Shown here piece by piece: positions 35,162 to 44,339 of a DNA stretch of 64,000 nucleotides. Position 1 is the stretch's first letter. Each line of letters opens with the position of its first letter. This stretch comes from Pseudotabrizicola alkalilacus (GTDB lineage: Bacteria; Pseudomonadota; Alphaproteobacteria; Rhodobacterales; Rhodobacteraceae). The position numbers and the translations under genes are program-made. The DNA lies in the NCBI RefSeq assembly GCF_003443995.1, contig NZ_QWEY01000005.1, forward strand, positions 186,001 through 250,000, read 5' to 3'. The notes beneath the pieces are model-generated. The model made no database searches and was not told the DNA's origin. It worked only from the letters and a program-made list of their open reading frames with translations.

Positions 35162-36261
35162 TGCTTCTGGTCGTCAATTCAGGGTCTTCCTCGGTCAAGC
35201 TGGCGGTGTTTGACGGGATGGAGCTGCGCGCGCAGGCGCAGGTCGAAGAAATCGGCAGCACCGGCCCGACGGATCATGCGGCGGCCCTGACGCTGGGGCT
35301 GGAGCGGCTGGCGGTGCCGGCGGCGCAGTTGCAGGCGGCGGCGCACCGGGTGGTGCATGGCGGTGCCGGGCTGACACAGACCTGCCGGATCACGCCGGAG
35401 GTGCAGGCCAGGATCGAGGCATGCGCCGGGCTTGCGCCGTTGCACAACCCGCCAGCCTTGGCCGGGATACGTGCGGTGGCGCAGCTCTGGCCCGCCTTGC
35501 CGCAGTATGCGGCGTTCGACACCGCGTTTCATGCGACCAATCCGCAGGTGGCGACGGCATACGCGCTGCCGCTGGCCGAGCGGGAGCGGGGGCTGCGCCG
35601 CTATGGGTTTCATGGGTTGTCCGATGCCGCTGTTGTTCGAATAGTGCAGGAAACGGGCAGTAACGGCCTGCCAAGGCGGATGCTTTCGTTTCATCTGGGC
35701 AATGGCGCTTCGGCCTGCGCGATCCTTGACGGGCGGTCGGTTGCGTCAAGCATGGGGTTTTCGCCGCTGGACGGGCTGACCATGGGCACGCGGCCGGGAA
35801 ACCTTGATCCGGCGGTGGTGCTGGATCTGGTGGCGCGGCATGGGGCAGAGGCGGCGGGGCAGATGCTGAACCGCGCCTCGGGGCTGAAAGCGCTGGGGGG
35901 CAGCAACGACATGCGCGCGCTGCACGCAGCAGGCACGCCAGAGGCGGCCTTTGCCATTGACCATTTCTGCTATTGGGCGGCAAGGCACGGCGCTTCGCTC
36001 TGTGCCGCTCTGGGGGGCCTGGATGCGATCACCTTTACCGGCGGGATCGGTGAGAATGACGCACTCATCCGTTCCAAAATCGTGAACCAGCTTGCGTTTC
36101 TGGGGGCGGTCCTTGACGGTGAAGCCAATGCGCGGGGTGGTGATCAGGCCTTGCATGCGGTGGTGTCCAGAGTGGCGATCTGGGTCATCCCCGCCGATGA
36201 AGAACGCCAGATTGCCATCGAGGCGCGCGCCGTAATCGACCAGGAAGAGGGGCTGCGATGA
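35161..36261 (+). CDS. ackA: Acetate kinase
   Basis: A 366-residue ASKHA-fold kinase, somewhat shorter than the ~400 residues of common AckA. Motifs: LLVVNSGSSSVKLAVF (phosphate binding), AAHRVVHGG, FDTAFHATNP, RRYGFHGLS, FHLGNGASACAI, GFSPLDGLTMGTRPGNLDP and FTGGIGEND. It would make acetate plus ATP from the acetyl phosphate released by Xsc, giving substrate-level phosphorylation. Start: ATG at 35161 overlapping the tauE TGA; a GTG three bases upstream is possible. The stop overlaps the soeA ATG. No pta lies in the operon. Confidence 0.92.
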   Translation: MLLVVNSGSSSVKLAVFDGMELRAQAQVEEIGSTGPTDHAAALTLGLERLAVPAAQLQAAAHRVVHGGAGLTQTCRITPEVQARIEACAGLAPLHNPPALAGIRAVAQLWPALPQYAAFDTAFHATNPQVATAYALPLAERERGLRRYGFHGLSDAAVVRIVQETGSNGLPRRMLSFHLGNGASACAILDGRSVASSMGFSPLDGLTMGTRPGNLDPAVVLDLVARHGAEAAGQMLNRASGLKALGGSNDMRALHAAGTPEAAFAIDHFCYWAARHGASLCAALGGLDAITFTGGIGENDALIRSKIVNQLAFLGAVLDGEANARGGDQALHAVVSRVAIWVIPADEERQIAIEARAVIDQEEGLR

Positions 36262-39041
36262 ACCAACCGCGTCTGAACACATCGCCGCATGTCTCTGATG
36301 AGGTTCGCAAAACCACCTGTTACATGTGCGCCTGTCGCTGTGGCATCAATGTGCATCTGACCAGCGGTAAGGTCAGCTATATCGAGGGCAACCGCGACCA
36401 CCCGATCAACAAGGGCGTGCTGTGCGCCAAGGGCGCAAGCGGCATCATGCAGGTCACCGCCCCCAGCCGGTTGACGAGCCCCTTGCGCCGGGTCGGACCG
36501 CGCGGCTCGGGCGCGTTCGAGCCGATCAGCTGGGAAGAAGCGCTGCAAACGGCGGTGGGCTGGATGCGCCCTCTGCGCGAGACCGCGCCGGAAAAGCTCG
36601 CGTTTTTCACCGGGCGCGATCAGTCGCAATCGTTCACCGGTTGGTGGGCGCAGGCGTTCGGTACGCCGAATTATGCGGCGCATGGCGGGTTTTGTTCGGT
36701 CAACATGGCGGCGGCGGGGATCTACACCCTCGGCGGCGCGTTCTGGGAGTTTGGTGCCCCCGATTGGGAACGCAGCAAGCTGTTCATGCTGTTCGGCGTC
36801 GCCGAAGATCATGACAGCAACCCGATCAAGATCGGCATCGGCAAGATGAAGGATCGCGGCGCGCGGGTGATCGGGGTCAACCCGATCCGCACCGGGTACA
36901 ATGCCGTGGCGGATGACTGGATCGGGATCACGCCGGGCACCGACGGGCTGCTGATCCTGTCGCTGATCCATTGCCTGCTGGAGGCGGGCAAGGTCGATCT
37001 GGAGTATCTGGCGCGGTTCACCAACGCGGCCTATCTGATCAACGACACCGATGGCCCGGAAAAGGGCCTGTTCGTGCGCAATGCCGAGGCGCAACCCTTT
37101 GTAATTGACCGCCGCACCGGCATGCCCGCGCCATGGGAGGCCAAGGGCGTGCAGCCTGATCTGGGGGCAAGCTGGCAGGGGCATCGCACCGTGTTTCAGC
37201 ACATGGCGGAGCGCTATCTGTCGCCCGACTATGCGCCAGAGGCGGTTGCGGCGCGCTGTGGGGTCACGGCGCTGCGCATCCGGCAGCTTGCGGCGGAACT
37301 GGCGGATGTGGCGTTCAATCAGGCGATTGAAATTGCGCAGCCTTGGGTGGATTTCCGGGGCGACGAACATGCCACAATGATCGGCCGGCCGGTCAGCTTC
37401 CACGCCATGCGCGGGATCTCAGCGCATTCCAACGGCTTTCAGACCGGCCGCGCGCTGCATCTGCTGCAGATCCTGCTGGGCGCGGTGGAAACCCCCGGCA
37501 GCTGGCGGATGAAGCCGCCCTATCCCAAACCGATGGAGGCGCATCCGACGCCACATTTCGTGACCGTGCCCGGCAAGCCGCTGTCCGGCCCGCATCTGGG
37601 CTATGTGCGCGGGCCGGAGCAACTGGCACTGCTGCCCGATGGCTCTCCGGCACGGATCGACAAGGCCTTCAGCTGGGAAAACCCGTTTTCGGCCCATGGC
37701 ATGATGCACATGGTCATCCCCAATGCGCATGCGGGCGACCCGTACCGGATTGATACGCTGTTCCTCTATATGGCGAATATGGCGTGGAATTCGTCGATGA
37801 ACACCGCGCAGGTCATGGGCATGCTGACCGCGCAAGAGGCGGATGGCAGCTATACCATTCCGCGCATCATCTATTCCGATGCCTATGCGTCGGAGATGGT
37901 GGCCTATGCCGATCTGATCCTGCCCGACACCACCTATCTGGAGCGGCATGACTGTATCAGCATGCTCGACCGCCCCGTGAGCGAGCCCGATGCGGCGGGC
38001 GATGCGATCCGCTGGCCGGTGGTGGAGCCTGACCGCGATGTGCGCGGGTTTCAGTCGGTGTTGCTGGATCTGGGGGCAAGGCTGGGCCTGCCGGGGATGG
38101 TGAACGAGGATGGCTCGGCAAAGTTCGCCGATTATGCCGATTACATCGTCAGCCATCAGCGCCGCCCCGGTGTAGGGCCGTTGATGGGCTTTCGCGGCAA
38201 TGGCGATGGCGAGGGGCGGGGTGCGCCCAACCCCGACCAGATGGCGCGCTACATCGAAAACGGCGGGTTCTATCAGGCGCATGTGCCGGAGGAGGCTGCG
38301 TTTTTCAAGCCGTGGAACATGGCCTATCAGGACTGGGCGGTGCAGGTCGGGCTGTTTGATACACCGCAGCCCTATCTGTTCAACATCTGGTCTGAACCGA
38401 TGCGCCGGTTTCAGCTGGCGGCAGAGGGGCACGGCGCGGTGCAACCGCCAGACCATCTGCGCGCAAGGTTGAAGCTGGCGATGGACCCGTTGCCGGTCTG
38501 GTATGAACCGTTTGGCGATGCGGCAGAGCCGTTTGGCTTTACCGTTCACGCTCTGACCCAACGGCCGATGGACATGTATCACAGCTGGGGCAGCCAGAAC
38601 GCCTGGCTGCGGCAGATCCGGGGGCATAACCCGTTGTTCGTGCCAACGAAAATCTGGCTTGAGCATGGCTTTGCCGAGGGCGACTGGGCGCGGGTCACCT
38701 CGCCCACCGGGCAGATCACGGTGCCGGTCGCGCATATGGCGGCGCTGAATGAAAACACGGTCTGGACCTGGAATGCGATCGGCAAACGCAAGGGGGCCTG
38801 GGCGTTGAATGAGGGTGCTTCGGAGGCAAAGCAGGGGTTCCTGCTCAACCATCTGATTTCGGAACTGCTGCCGGCAAAGGGCGACGGGATGCGTTATTCC
38901 AATTCTGACCCGGTGACCGGGCAGGCGGCGTGGTTCGATCTGCGGGTGCGGATCGAGCGGGCGGAGCCGCCGCCCGAGGGCGAAAGCCTGCCCGCCTTTG
39001 GCGCGCTGACGCCTGTGGTGCCGGAAGGGGGCAAGCGATGA
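36258..39041 (+). CDS. soeA: Sulfite dehydrogenase SoeA, molybdopterin catalytic subunit
   Basis: A 927-residue DMSO-reductase-family oxidoreductase without Tat signal, hence cytoplasmic. The N-terminal cluster ligands C21, C24, C28 and C56 follow Cx2Cx3Cx27C, and C146 (GGFCSVNM) is the probable Mo ligand. The C-terminal half has the molybdopterin dinucleotide-binding region (PMDMYHSWGSQNAWLRQI). The absence of a signal peptide, the SoeB/SoeC partners and the place after xsc and ackA point to SoeA, oxidising sulfite to sulfate, rather than an exported polysulfide, thiosulfate or DMSO reductase. ATG overlaps the ackA stop; its stop overlaps soeB. Confidence 0.88.
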   Translation: MNQPRLNTSPHVSDEVRKTTCYMCACRCGINVHLTSGKVSYIEGNRDHPINKGVLCAKGASGIMQVTAPSRLTSPLRRVGPRGSGAFEPISWEEALQTAVGWMRPLRETAPEKLAFFTGRDQSQSFTGWWAQAFGTPNYAAHGGFCSVNMAAAGIYTLGGAFWEFGAPDWERSKLFMLFGVAEDHDSNPIKIGIGKMKDRGARVIGVNPIRTGYNAVADDWIGITPGTDGLLILSLIHCLLEAGKVDLEYLARFTNAAYLINDTDGPEKGLFVRNAEAQPFVIDRRTGMPAPWEAKGVQPDLGASWQGHRTVFQHMAERYLSPDYAPEAVAARCGVTALRIRQLAAELADVAFNQAIEIAQPWVDFRGDEHATMIGRPVSFHAMRGISAHSNGFQTGRALHLLQILLGAVETPGSWRMKPPYPKPMEAHPTPHFVTVPGKPLSGPHLGYVRGPEQLALLPDGSPARIDKAFSWENPFSAHGMMHMVIPNAHAGDPYRIDTLFLYMANMAWNSSMNTAQVMGMLTAQEADGSYTIPRIIYSDAYASEMVAYADLILPDTTYLERHDCISMLDRPVSEPDAAGDAIRWPVVEPDRDVRGFQSVLLDLGARLGLPGMVNEDGSAKFADYADYIVSHQRRPGVGPLMGFRGNGDGEGRGAPNPDQMARYIENGGFYQAHVPEEAAFFKPWNMAYQDWAVQVGLFDTPQPYLFNIWSEPMRRFQLAAEGHGAVQPPDHLRARLKLAMDPLPVWYEPFGDAAEPFGFTVHALTQRPMDMYHSWGSQNAWLRQIRGHNPLFVPTKIWLEHGFAEGDWARVTSPTGQITVPVAHMAALNENTVWTWNAIGKRKGAWALNEGASEAKQGFLLNHLISELLPAKGDGMRYSNSDPVTGQAAWFDLRVRIERAEPPPEGESLPAFGALTPVVPEGGKR

Positions 39042-39775
39042 CCTGTCTGCCGGGAAAAACCGACAAGGCCTTGGGGCTGGTGATTGATCTGGACACCTGC
39101 GTCGGCTGTCAGGCCTGTGTGACCGCCTGCAAGGGCTGGAACGATCAGGGCTACGGCGTGCCACTGTCGGATCAGAACCCTTATGGATCAAACCCTTCGG
39201 GCACATTCCTCAACCGGGTTCACAGCTATCAGGTGCAACCTGCCGAGGCGGCGCCGATGATCGTGAACTTCCCGCGATCCTGCCTGCATTGTACGGATGC
39301 GCCTTGCGTCACCGTCTGCCCGACCGGGGCCAGCTACAAGCGGGTGGAGGATGGGATCGTGCTGGTGAACGAGGATGCCTGCATCGGCTGCGGGTTGTGT
39401 GCCTGGGCTTGCCCGTATGGTGCGCGCGAGATGGATGCCGATGCGGGGGTGATGAAGAAATGCACGCTCTGCGTCGACAGGATCTACAACGAGAACCTGC
39501 CCGAGGAAGACCGCGAACCCGCCTGCGTGCGCACCTGCCCGACAGGGGCGCGGCATTTCGGCGATCTGTCCGACCCGGACAGCAAGGTCAGCCAGTTGGT
39601 CGCGGCGCGGGGAGGATATGATCTGATGCCGGAACAGGGCACAAAGCCTGTCAACAAATACCTGCCGCCGCGCAAAAAGGACCGGCCTGATCAGGCCAGT
39701 CTGCTGGCGCCCTTGCTGGACATTCAGGCGACGGGCTTTGCCGGTTGGCTGGACCGGGTTTTGAGGAAGATCTGA
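39038..39775 (+). CDS. soeB: SoeB, four-cluster ferredoxin subunit
   Basis: A 245-residue iron-sulfur protein. Four cysteine groups for [4Fe-4S] clusters are visible: CVGCQACVTACKGWN, CLHCTDAPCVTVCP, CIGCGLCAWACP and CTLC...CVRTCP. This is the DmsB/PhsB-like electron-transfer subunit passing electrons from SoeA to the membrane subunit. The start at 39038 overlaps the soeA stop (ATGA). The C-terminal ~45 residues (LPPRKKDRPDQASLLAPLL) are an extension typical of the SoeB group as far as I recall. soeC follows immediately. Confidence 0.9.
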   Translation: MTCLPGKTDKALGLVIDLDTCVGCQACVTACKGWNDQGYGVPLSDQNPYGSNPSGTFLNRVHSYQVQPAEAAPMIVNFPRSCLHCTDAPCVTVCPTGASYKRVEDGIVLVNEDACIGCGLCAWACPYGAREMDADAGVMKKCTLCVDRIYNENLPEEDREPACVRTCPTGARHFGDLSDPDSKVSQLVAARGGYDLMPEQGTKPVNKYLPPRKKDRPDQASLLAPLLDIQATGFAGWLDRVLRKI

Positions 39776-40645
39776 ATGAATCCGGCACCTTCTGTCATCA
39801 TCTTCACCGTGTTTTCGGGCATGGGTTTTGGCTACTTGGCGCTGCTAGCCACGGTCCATGACTATAGTGGCATCGCGGCGTTCTGGCATTGGTTTGTCGG
39901 CTATGCGCTGGCCACGATCGGGCTTGCGGCCTCGGCGTTTCACCTTGGCAACCCCAGCCGCGCCTGGCGGGCGTTCACGCAGTGGCGGTCAAGCTGGCTG
40001 AGCCGCGAGGCCTGGGGCGCGGTGCTGGCGCTGCTGGCCCTTGCCCCGGTGGCGCTGTCGGACTGGCTGCACCTGGGCCTGCCGCGCGGCTTTGGCTGGC
40101 CGGGGGCGGTGCTGGCGGTGGCCACGGTTGCCGCCAGCGGCATGATCTATGCCAGTATCCGCGCCGTGCCGCGCTGGCATCACTGGACGGTGCCGGTGCT
40201 GTTCGTGGCCTTTGCCTGTGCCGGGGGCAGTCTGCTGGCGGGGCTGCGCGGGCCGTCGCTGGTGGCCCTGCTGGTGCTGGGCGGGCTGATGGTTCTGTAT
40301 TGGCGGGTGGGCGACGGGGCCTTTTCCCGTGCGGGCAGCACGATGGGCACGGCGACGGGTCTTGGCACTCTGGGCGGCGTTTCTGTGTTCGAGCCGGCCC
40401 ATACGGCGGATAACTACCTGCTGCGCGAGATGATTTACGCGGTGGGGCGGCGTCATGCGGCAAAGCTGCGCGTGCTTGCGCTGCTGCTGGCGGTGGTCCT
40501 GCCGCTGCTGGCGATGCTTTTGTTGCCCGGTCGATACGGCCCCTATGTTGCGGTGCCGTTGCATCTGCTGGGGGCTTTGGCGCAACGCTGGCTGTTCTTT
40601 GCCGAGGCTGAGCATGTCGTCGGTCTGTATTACGGCAAGCGCTAA
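39776..40645 (+). CDS. soeC: SoeC, DmsC-like membrane anchor
   Basis: A 289-residue integral membrane protein with about eight hydrophobic helices, belonging to the DmsC/NrfD-type quinone-reactive anchors. Recognisable stretches are FTVFSGMGFGYLALL, FHLGNPSRAWRAF with the helix-end motif of DmsC proteins, SWLSREAW and LREMIYAVGRRHA. It would hand sulfite-derived electrons to quinone. The ATG directly follows the soeB stop codon. It is the last gene of the xsc-tauE-ackA-soeABC run; I see no clear terminator in the 77 bp after it. Confidence 0.9.
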   Translation: MNPAPSVIIFTVFSGMGFGYLALLATVHDYSGIAAFWHWFVGYALATIGLAASAFHLGNPSRAWRAFTQWRSSWLSREAWGAVLALLALAPVALSDWLHLGLPRGFGWPGAVLAVATVAASGMIYASIRAVPRWHHWTVPVLFVAFACAGGSLLAGLRGPSLVALLVLGGLMVLYWRVGDGAFSRAGSTMGTATGLGTLGGVSVFEPAHTADNYLLREMIYAVGRRHAAKLRVLALLLAVVLPLLAMLLLPGRYGPYVAVPLHLLGALAQRWLFFAEAEHVVGLYYGKR

Positions 40646-40722
40646 GGTCTTGCACGAAGGGAGCAGCTGGATCATGCTGCAATCTTAAGGCGAAGCCGGG
40701 CGGAGGATACGCACTGAACGCG

Positions 40723-43700
40723 ATGGACGGGAACAGCCTGACTGTGACCGACACCGGGGCATTGCTTTTGGTGATCCCGGAAGTTTTGGCCGGGCTGGCA
40801 GAGGCCGGGCTGTCTGATCACCGGCCCGCCGCGATTGAAGAGGCGGTGCAGCAGGCGCTGGACCAGCTTTCTGGCGCGCTGAACGCCCCGCTGCGTCTGC
40901 AGATCGGCGAAAGGATCTGGCAAACCGGGCAGGTTGTATCCGGGCCGGGTCAGATCATCCGTACCGGGGGGCGTCTGGAAGGGGTGCCGCAAACCCTGTC
41001 AGCCCCAATTCTCAACGCGCTGGAGTCGGTTCTGCGGACAGTCATCGCGCTGTATCATTCAGGGACAAAAGCCGCCGTGCGGCAGGCCGAAGCGGCGCGG
41101 GCAGCAGCAAAGATCACCCGGCGCGACCAGTTGCTGCGCCGGTTGTTTGATCTGTCGCCGGTTGGCATTGTGTTGATTGACTATGAAAGCGGCATAATTC
41201 TTGAGGCCAACACCGCTTTTATGGAGTTTGGCGACTGGTCGCGAGAGTCGCTTGTCGGGGTCAGCATCCGCTCGATCCTGCATCCCGATCATGCGCTTGC
41301 GATCAATCAGGCGGTGGCAGAACTGGATGAGGGCGGCAAGTTTGGTCCGTTTGACCAGCGCTTCATCTGTCCCGACGGTACGGGGTTTCCGGCGATTTTG
41401 CGGGGGTTGCTGCTGATCGCTGGGGAGGGGCAAAAGATCGTCTGGCTGATGGTCGAGGATGTGAGCGAGTTGCGCGCGCATCTGGCCGAGGTGCAGGCGG
41501 TGCGCGATGAGGCGGTGCGCGCGCGGGCCGAACTGCATACGGCGGTTCAGGCATTGCCGCACGGGTTCATGCTGTGCGATGCGGACAACCGCATTGTCAT
41601 GGTCAACACCCAAATGGTGAACATGTACCCTGAGCTTGCGCCGTTGATGGTGCCGGGCAGTCACTACGAAGACCTGCTGCGCGCGGGTCTGAAGATCGGG
41701 CTTTGGCCCGCCACGCCCGGACGGGAAGAAGACCTGATCAAAGAGGTGATGGCCCGCCGCGGCGCGCCGCTCATCGAGAGACTGTCCGAGTTGCGGGATG
41801 GCCGGGTGATACGGATACTCGACCGCCTGACGCCGACCGGCGGGCGTGTCGGCCTGCGTATTGATGTCACCGCTGAACGCGACAACGAACGCCGCCTTTC
41901 GCACGTGATCGAAGGCTCGCAGGCCGGGACATGGGAATGTGATTTCGTGACCTGGGAAAACCGGGTCAACGCCCGTTGGGCCGAGATGGTCGGGTGGACC
42001 TGTGAAGAGCTGGCGCCGATTACCCTGACCACATGGAAGAATCTGCTGCACCCCGATGATCTGGAGCCGACCTTGACGCAAGTGAACCGTGCGGCACGGG
42101 GGGAGACAGACCGCTTTGATCTGGTGTTCCGCCTGCGGCATCGCGAGGGTCACTGGGTCTGGGTGCAGTCGCGCGGGCAGGTGTCGGTGCGGGATGCAGA
42201 GGGCATCCCGATCCGCATGTCCGGGGTACATGTCGATGTCTCGGCCCTCAAGGCCGCCGAACAGAGGCTGGAACAGATCATCGAAGGGGCCGAGGCGGGG
42301 ATCTGGCATCACGACATGGTGGCGGGCATCTGCCATGTAAACGAGCTGTGGGTGCGGATGCTGGGCTACACGCTGGAAGAGCTGGGGCCGGTGACCGATG
42401 CGGTCTGGGAAGGGCTGCTGCATCCCGATGACTGGCTGATGCTGAACCGCAACATGCAGGCCCGCATGGCGAGCGGCAGCCGCCAGTTTCAGGATGAGTT
42501 GCGGCTGCGCCACAAGGATGGCCACTGGGTTTGGGTCGCGTCGCGCGGGCATATCACCGCATGGGATGCACAGGGCAATGCGACGGCGACGTCGGGCGTT
42601 CATCTTGATATCAGCGCGCGCAAGCAGCTGGAGGGTGATCTGGAGGCTGAGCGCGACTTTCTGGCGACGCTTACGGAAACCTCTGGCTCGGGCATTCTGG
42701 CGGTGGATGAGGATGCGCGGATCGTGTTCTTCAACCGCGAGGTGCAGCGTATTTTCGAGCTGCCCGGCGAGGCGCTTTTGAATCAGGTCTGCGACCCGCA
42801 GTTGTTGCGTCTGAGCGATTGCGACGGCCAGACATTGTCGTTTTCCGGGTTGCCCTGTCGTCTGGCGCTGTCCGGAGGGCAGGTCATCCGCGATCTGCGG
42901 ATGCGTATCGCGATGGCTGACGGGCGGGAAAAGGTGGTGTCGGTCAATGCGGCGGAACTGCCTGATCCGGGCATGACGGCGCGGGTGGTCTGCACCATCA
43001 CCGACATCACTGCCGCCGCGCAGGCCGAGGATGATCTGCGCGCGGCGATTTACCGGGCCGAGACGGCCAACCGGGCCAAGTCACAGTTTCTGGCCAATAT
43101 GAGCCACGAGCTGCGCACGCCGCTGAACGGGGTGCTCGGCATGGCCGAACTTCTGGCCGACAGCCCGCTTGAGCCGGGGCAGCGCACCATGCTGAACGCC
43201 ATCCGCGAATCCGGTGTGCATCTGCTGTCAGTGGTCAATGACCTGCTGGATCTGGCCAAGATCGAAAGTGGCAAGCTGGTGCTGGAGCTGGCCCCGATGA
43301 ATGTGCGGGATCTGGCCGAGCGGATTGAGGCCATGCATGGCCCTGCCGCGCGGCGCAAGGAGGTCGACCTGCACGTGACCCTCGGGCCGGGGGCCGACAG
43401 GGTGCGGATGGGCGATGCCAAGCGGCTGTTGCAGGTGCTGCACAACCTTGTCGGTAATGCGGTAAAGTTCACCGAGGCGGGCGCGGTCGAGGTGGCGATC
43501 CGCGAACATGCCACGTCAGCCGGTCAGCTGGTCATCGAAGTCTCAGACACCGGCATCGGGATGAGTGACGACCAGACTGCACGGGTTTTCGAGGAATTTA
43601 CCCAAGGCGACGATTCCATCACGCGGCGTTTTGGCGGCACCGGTTTGGGCCTGCCGATCGTGCGGCGGCTGGTGGCCTTGATGGAGGGGGAGATTGCCTT

Positions 43701-44229
43701 GGTCAGCGCCTTTGGTCAGGGGACAACGGTGACTGTGACGCTGCCGATGCCGCTGGTGGCGGTGCAGGACGCGGCAGGCGGGACCGATGAACCGCAGACT
43801 GAGGGCCAGCTTGCCGGGTTGAATGCCCTGCTGGCCGAGGATAACCCGACGAACCGGCTGATCATGCGTGCCATGCTTACCCGGCTGGGCATATCGGTCA
43901 TACTGGTCTGCGACGGTGATGAGGCGGTAGAGATGTGGACGCCCGGTCAGTTTGATCTGGTGCTGCTCGATATCTCGATGCCGCGCAAGGACGGCCTGAC
44001 GGCGCTTGCCGAGCTGCGGGAAAAGGCGGGCAGTGCGGGTCTGCCGCCGGTGCTCGCGGTCACCGCCAATGCCATGGCGCAGCACTTGCAGGAATACCAC
44101 GAGGCCGGCTTTGCCGAGGTGGTCACAAAGCCGGTCACGCTGGAGGCTTTGACACAGGCCATTCACCGCGCGCTCCGCGCTGTCCCCCCGCTGCCCGGTC
44201 TTTCATCACATCGGCCCCTGTGCCTTTGA
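40723..44229 (+). CDS. Multi-PAS hybrid histidine kinase
   Basis: A 1168-residue cytoplasmic sensor kinase. The first ~120 residues are unassigned. About five PAS modules follow (~135-255, 270-385, 390-515, 515-645, 655-770); the third and fourth have PAC-type LRHxxGHWVWVxSRG repeats. The HisKA domain contains H795 in SHELRTPLNG, followed by a HATPase with NLVGNAVKF, DTGIGM and GGTGLGL. A C-terminal receiver has D1083 in LLDISMPRKDG. No transmembrane segment or Hpt domain is seen, so the phosphorelay partner is elsewhere. The signal is unknown. It lies 77 bp after soeC and may be independently expressed. Confidence 0.9.
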   Translation: MDGNSLTVTDTGALLLVIPEVLAGLAEAGLSDHRPAAIEEAVQQALDQLSGALNAPLRLQIGERIWQTGQVVSGPGQIIRTGGRLEGVPQTLSAPILNALESVLRTVIALYHSGTKAAVRQAEAARAAAKITRRDQLLRRLFDLSPVGIVLIDYESGIILEANTAFMEFGDWSRESLVGVSIRSILHPDHALAINQAVAELDEGGKFGPFDQRFICPDGTGFPAILRGLLLIAGEGQKIVWLMVEDVSELRAHLAEVQAVRDEAVRARAELHTAVQALPHGFMLCDADNRIVMVNTQMVNMYPELAPLMVPGSHYEDLLRAGLKIGLWPATPGREEDLIKEVMARRGAPLIERLSELRDGRVIRILDRLTPTGGRVGLRIDVTAERDNERRLSHVIEGSQAGTWECDFVTWENRVNARWAEMVGWTCEELAPITLTTWKNLLHPDDLEPTLTQVNRAARGETDRFDLVFRLRHREGHWVWVQSRGQVSVRDAEGIPIRMSGVHVDVSALKAAEQRLEQIIEGAEAGIWHHDMVAGICHVNELWVRMLGYTLEELGPVTDAVWEGLLHPDDWLMLNRNMQARMASGSRQFQDELRLRHKDGHWVWVASRGHITAWDAQGNATATSGVHLDISARKQLEGDLEAERDFLATLTETSGSGILAVDEDARIVFFNREVQRIFELPGEALLNQVCDPQLLRLSDCDGQTLSFSGLPCRLALSGGQVIRDLRMRIAMADGREKVVSVNAAELPDPGMTARVVCTITDITAAAQAEDDLRAAIYRAETANRAKSQFLANMSHELRTPLNGVLGMAELLADSPLEPGQRTMLNAIRESGVHLLSVVNDLLDLAKIESGKLVLELAPMNVRDLAERIEAMHGPAARRKEVDLHVTLGPGADRVRMGDAKRLLQVLHNLVGNAVKFTEAGAVEVAIREHATSAGQLVIEVSDTGIGMSDDQTARVFEEFTQGDDSITRRFGGTGLGLPIVRRLVALMEGEIALVSAFGQGTTVTVTLPMPLVAVQDAAGGTDEPQTEGQLAGLNALLAEDNPTNRLIMRAMLTRLGISVILVCDGDEAVEMWTPGQFDLVLLDISMPRKDGLTALAELREKAGSAGLPPVLAVTANAMAQHLQEYHEAGFAEVVTKPVTLEALTQAIHRALRAVPPLPGLSSHRPLCL

Positions 44230-44339
44230 TGATTGCGCGTTTCTTATGCGCAGCCCCCCTGATGAACGATTGCTTGTGGCGAATCGGAATTGGGTTTTAC
44301 CGTATGGTCAAACAATAACGACAACGGGGGATGACAGAG

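Noticed and set aside
36258-40645. soeABC as formate dehydrogenase, polysulfide reductase or DMSO reductase
   Set aside because: SoeA lacks a Tat signal, and the genes overlap with xsc-tauE-ackA, which produces sulfite; sulfite dehydrogenase is the better fit.
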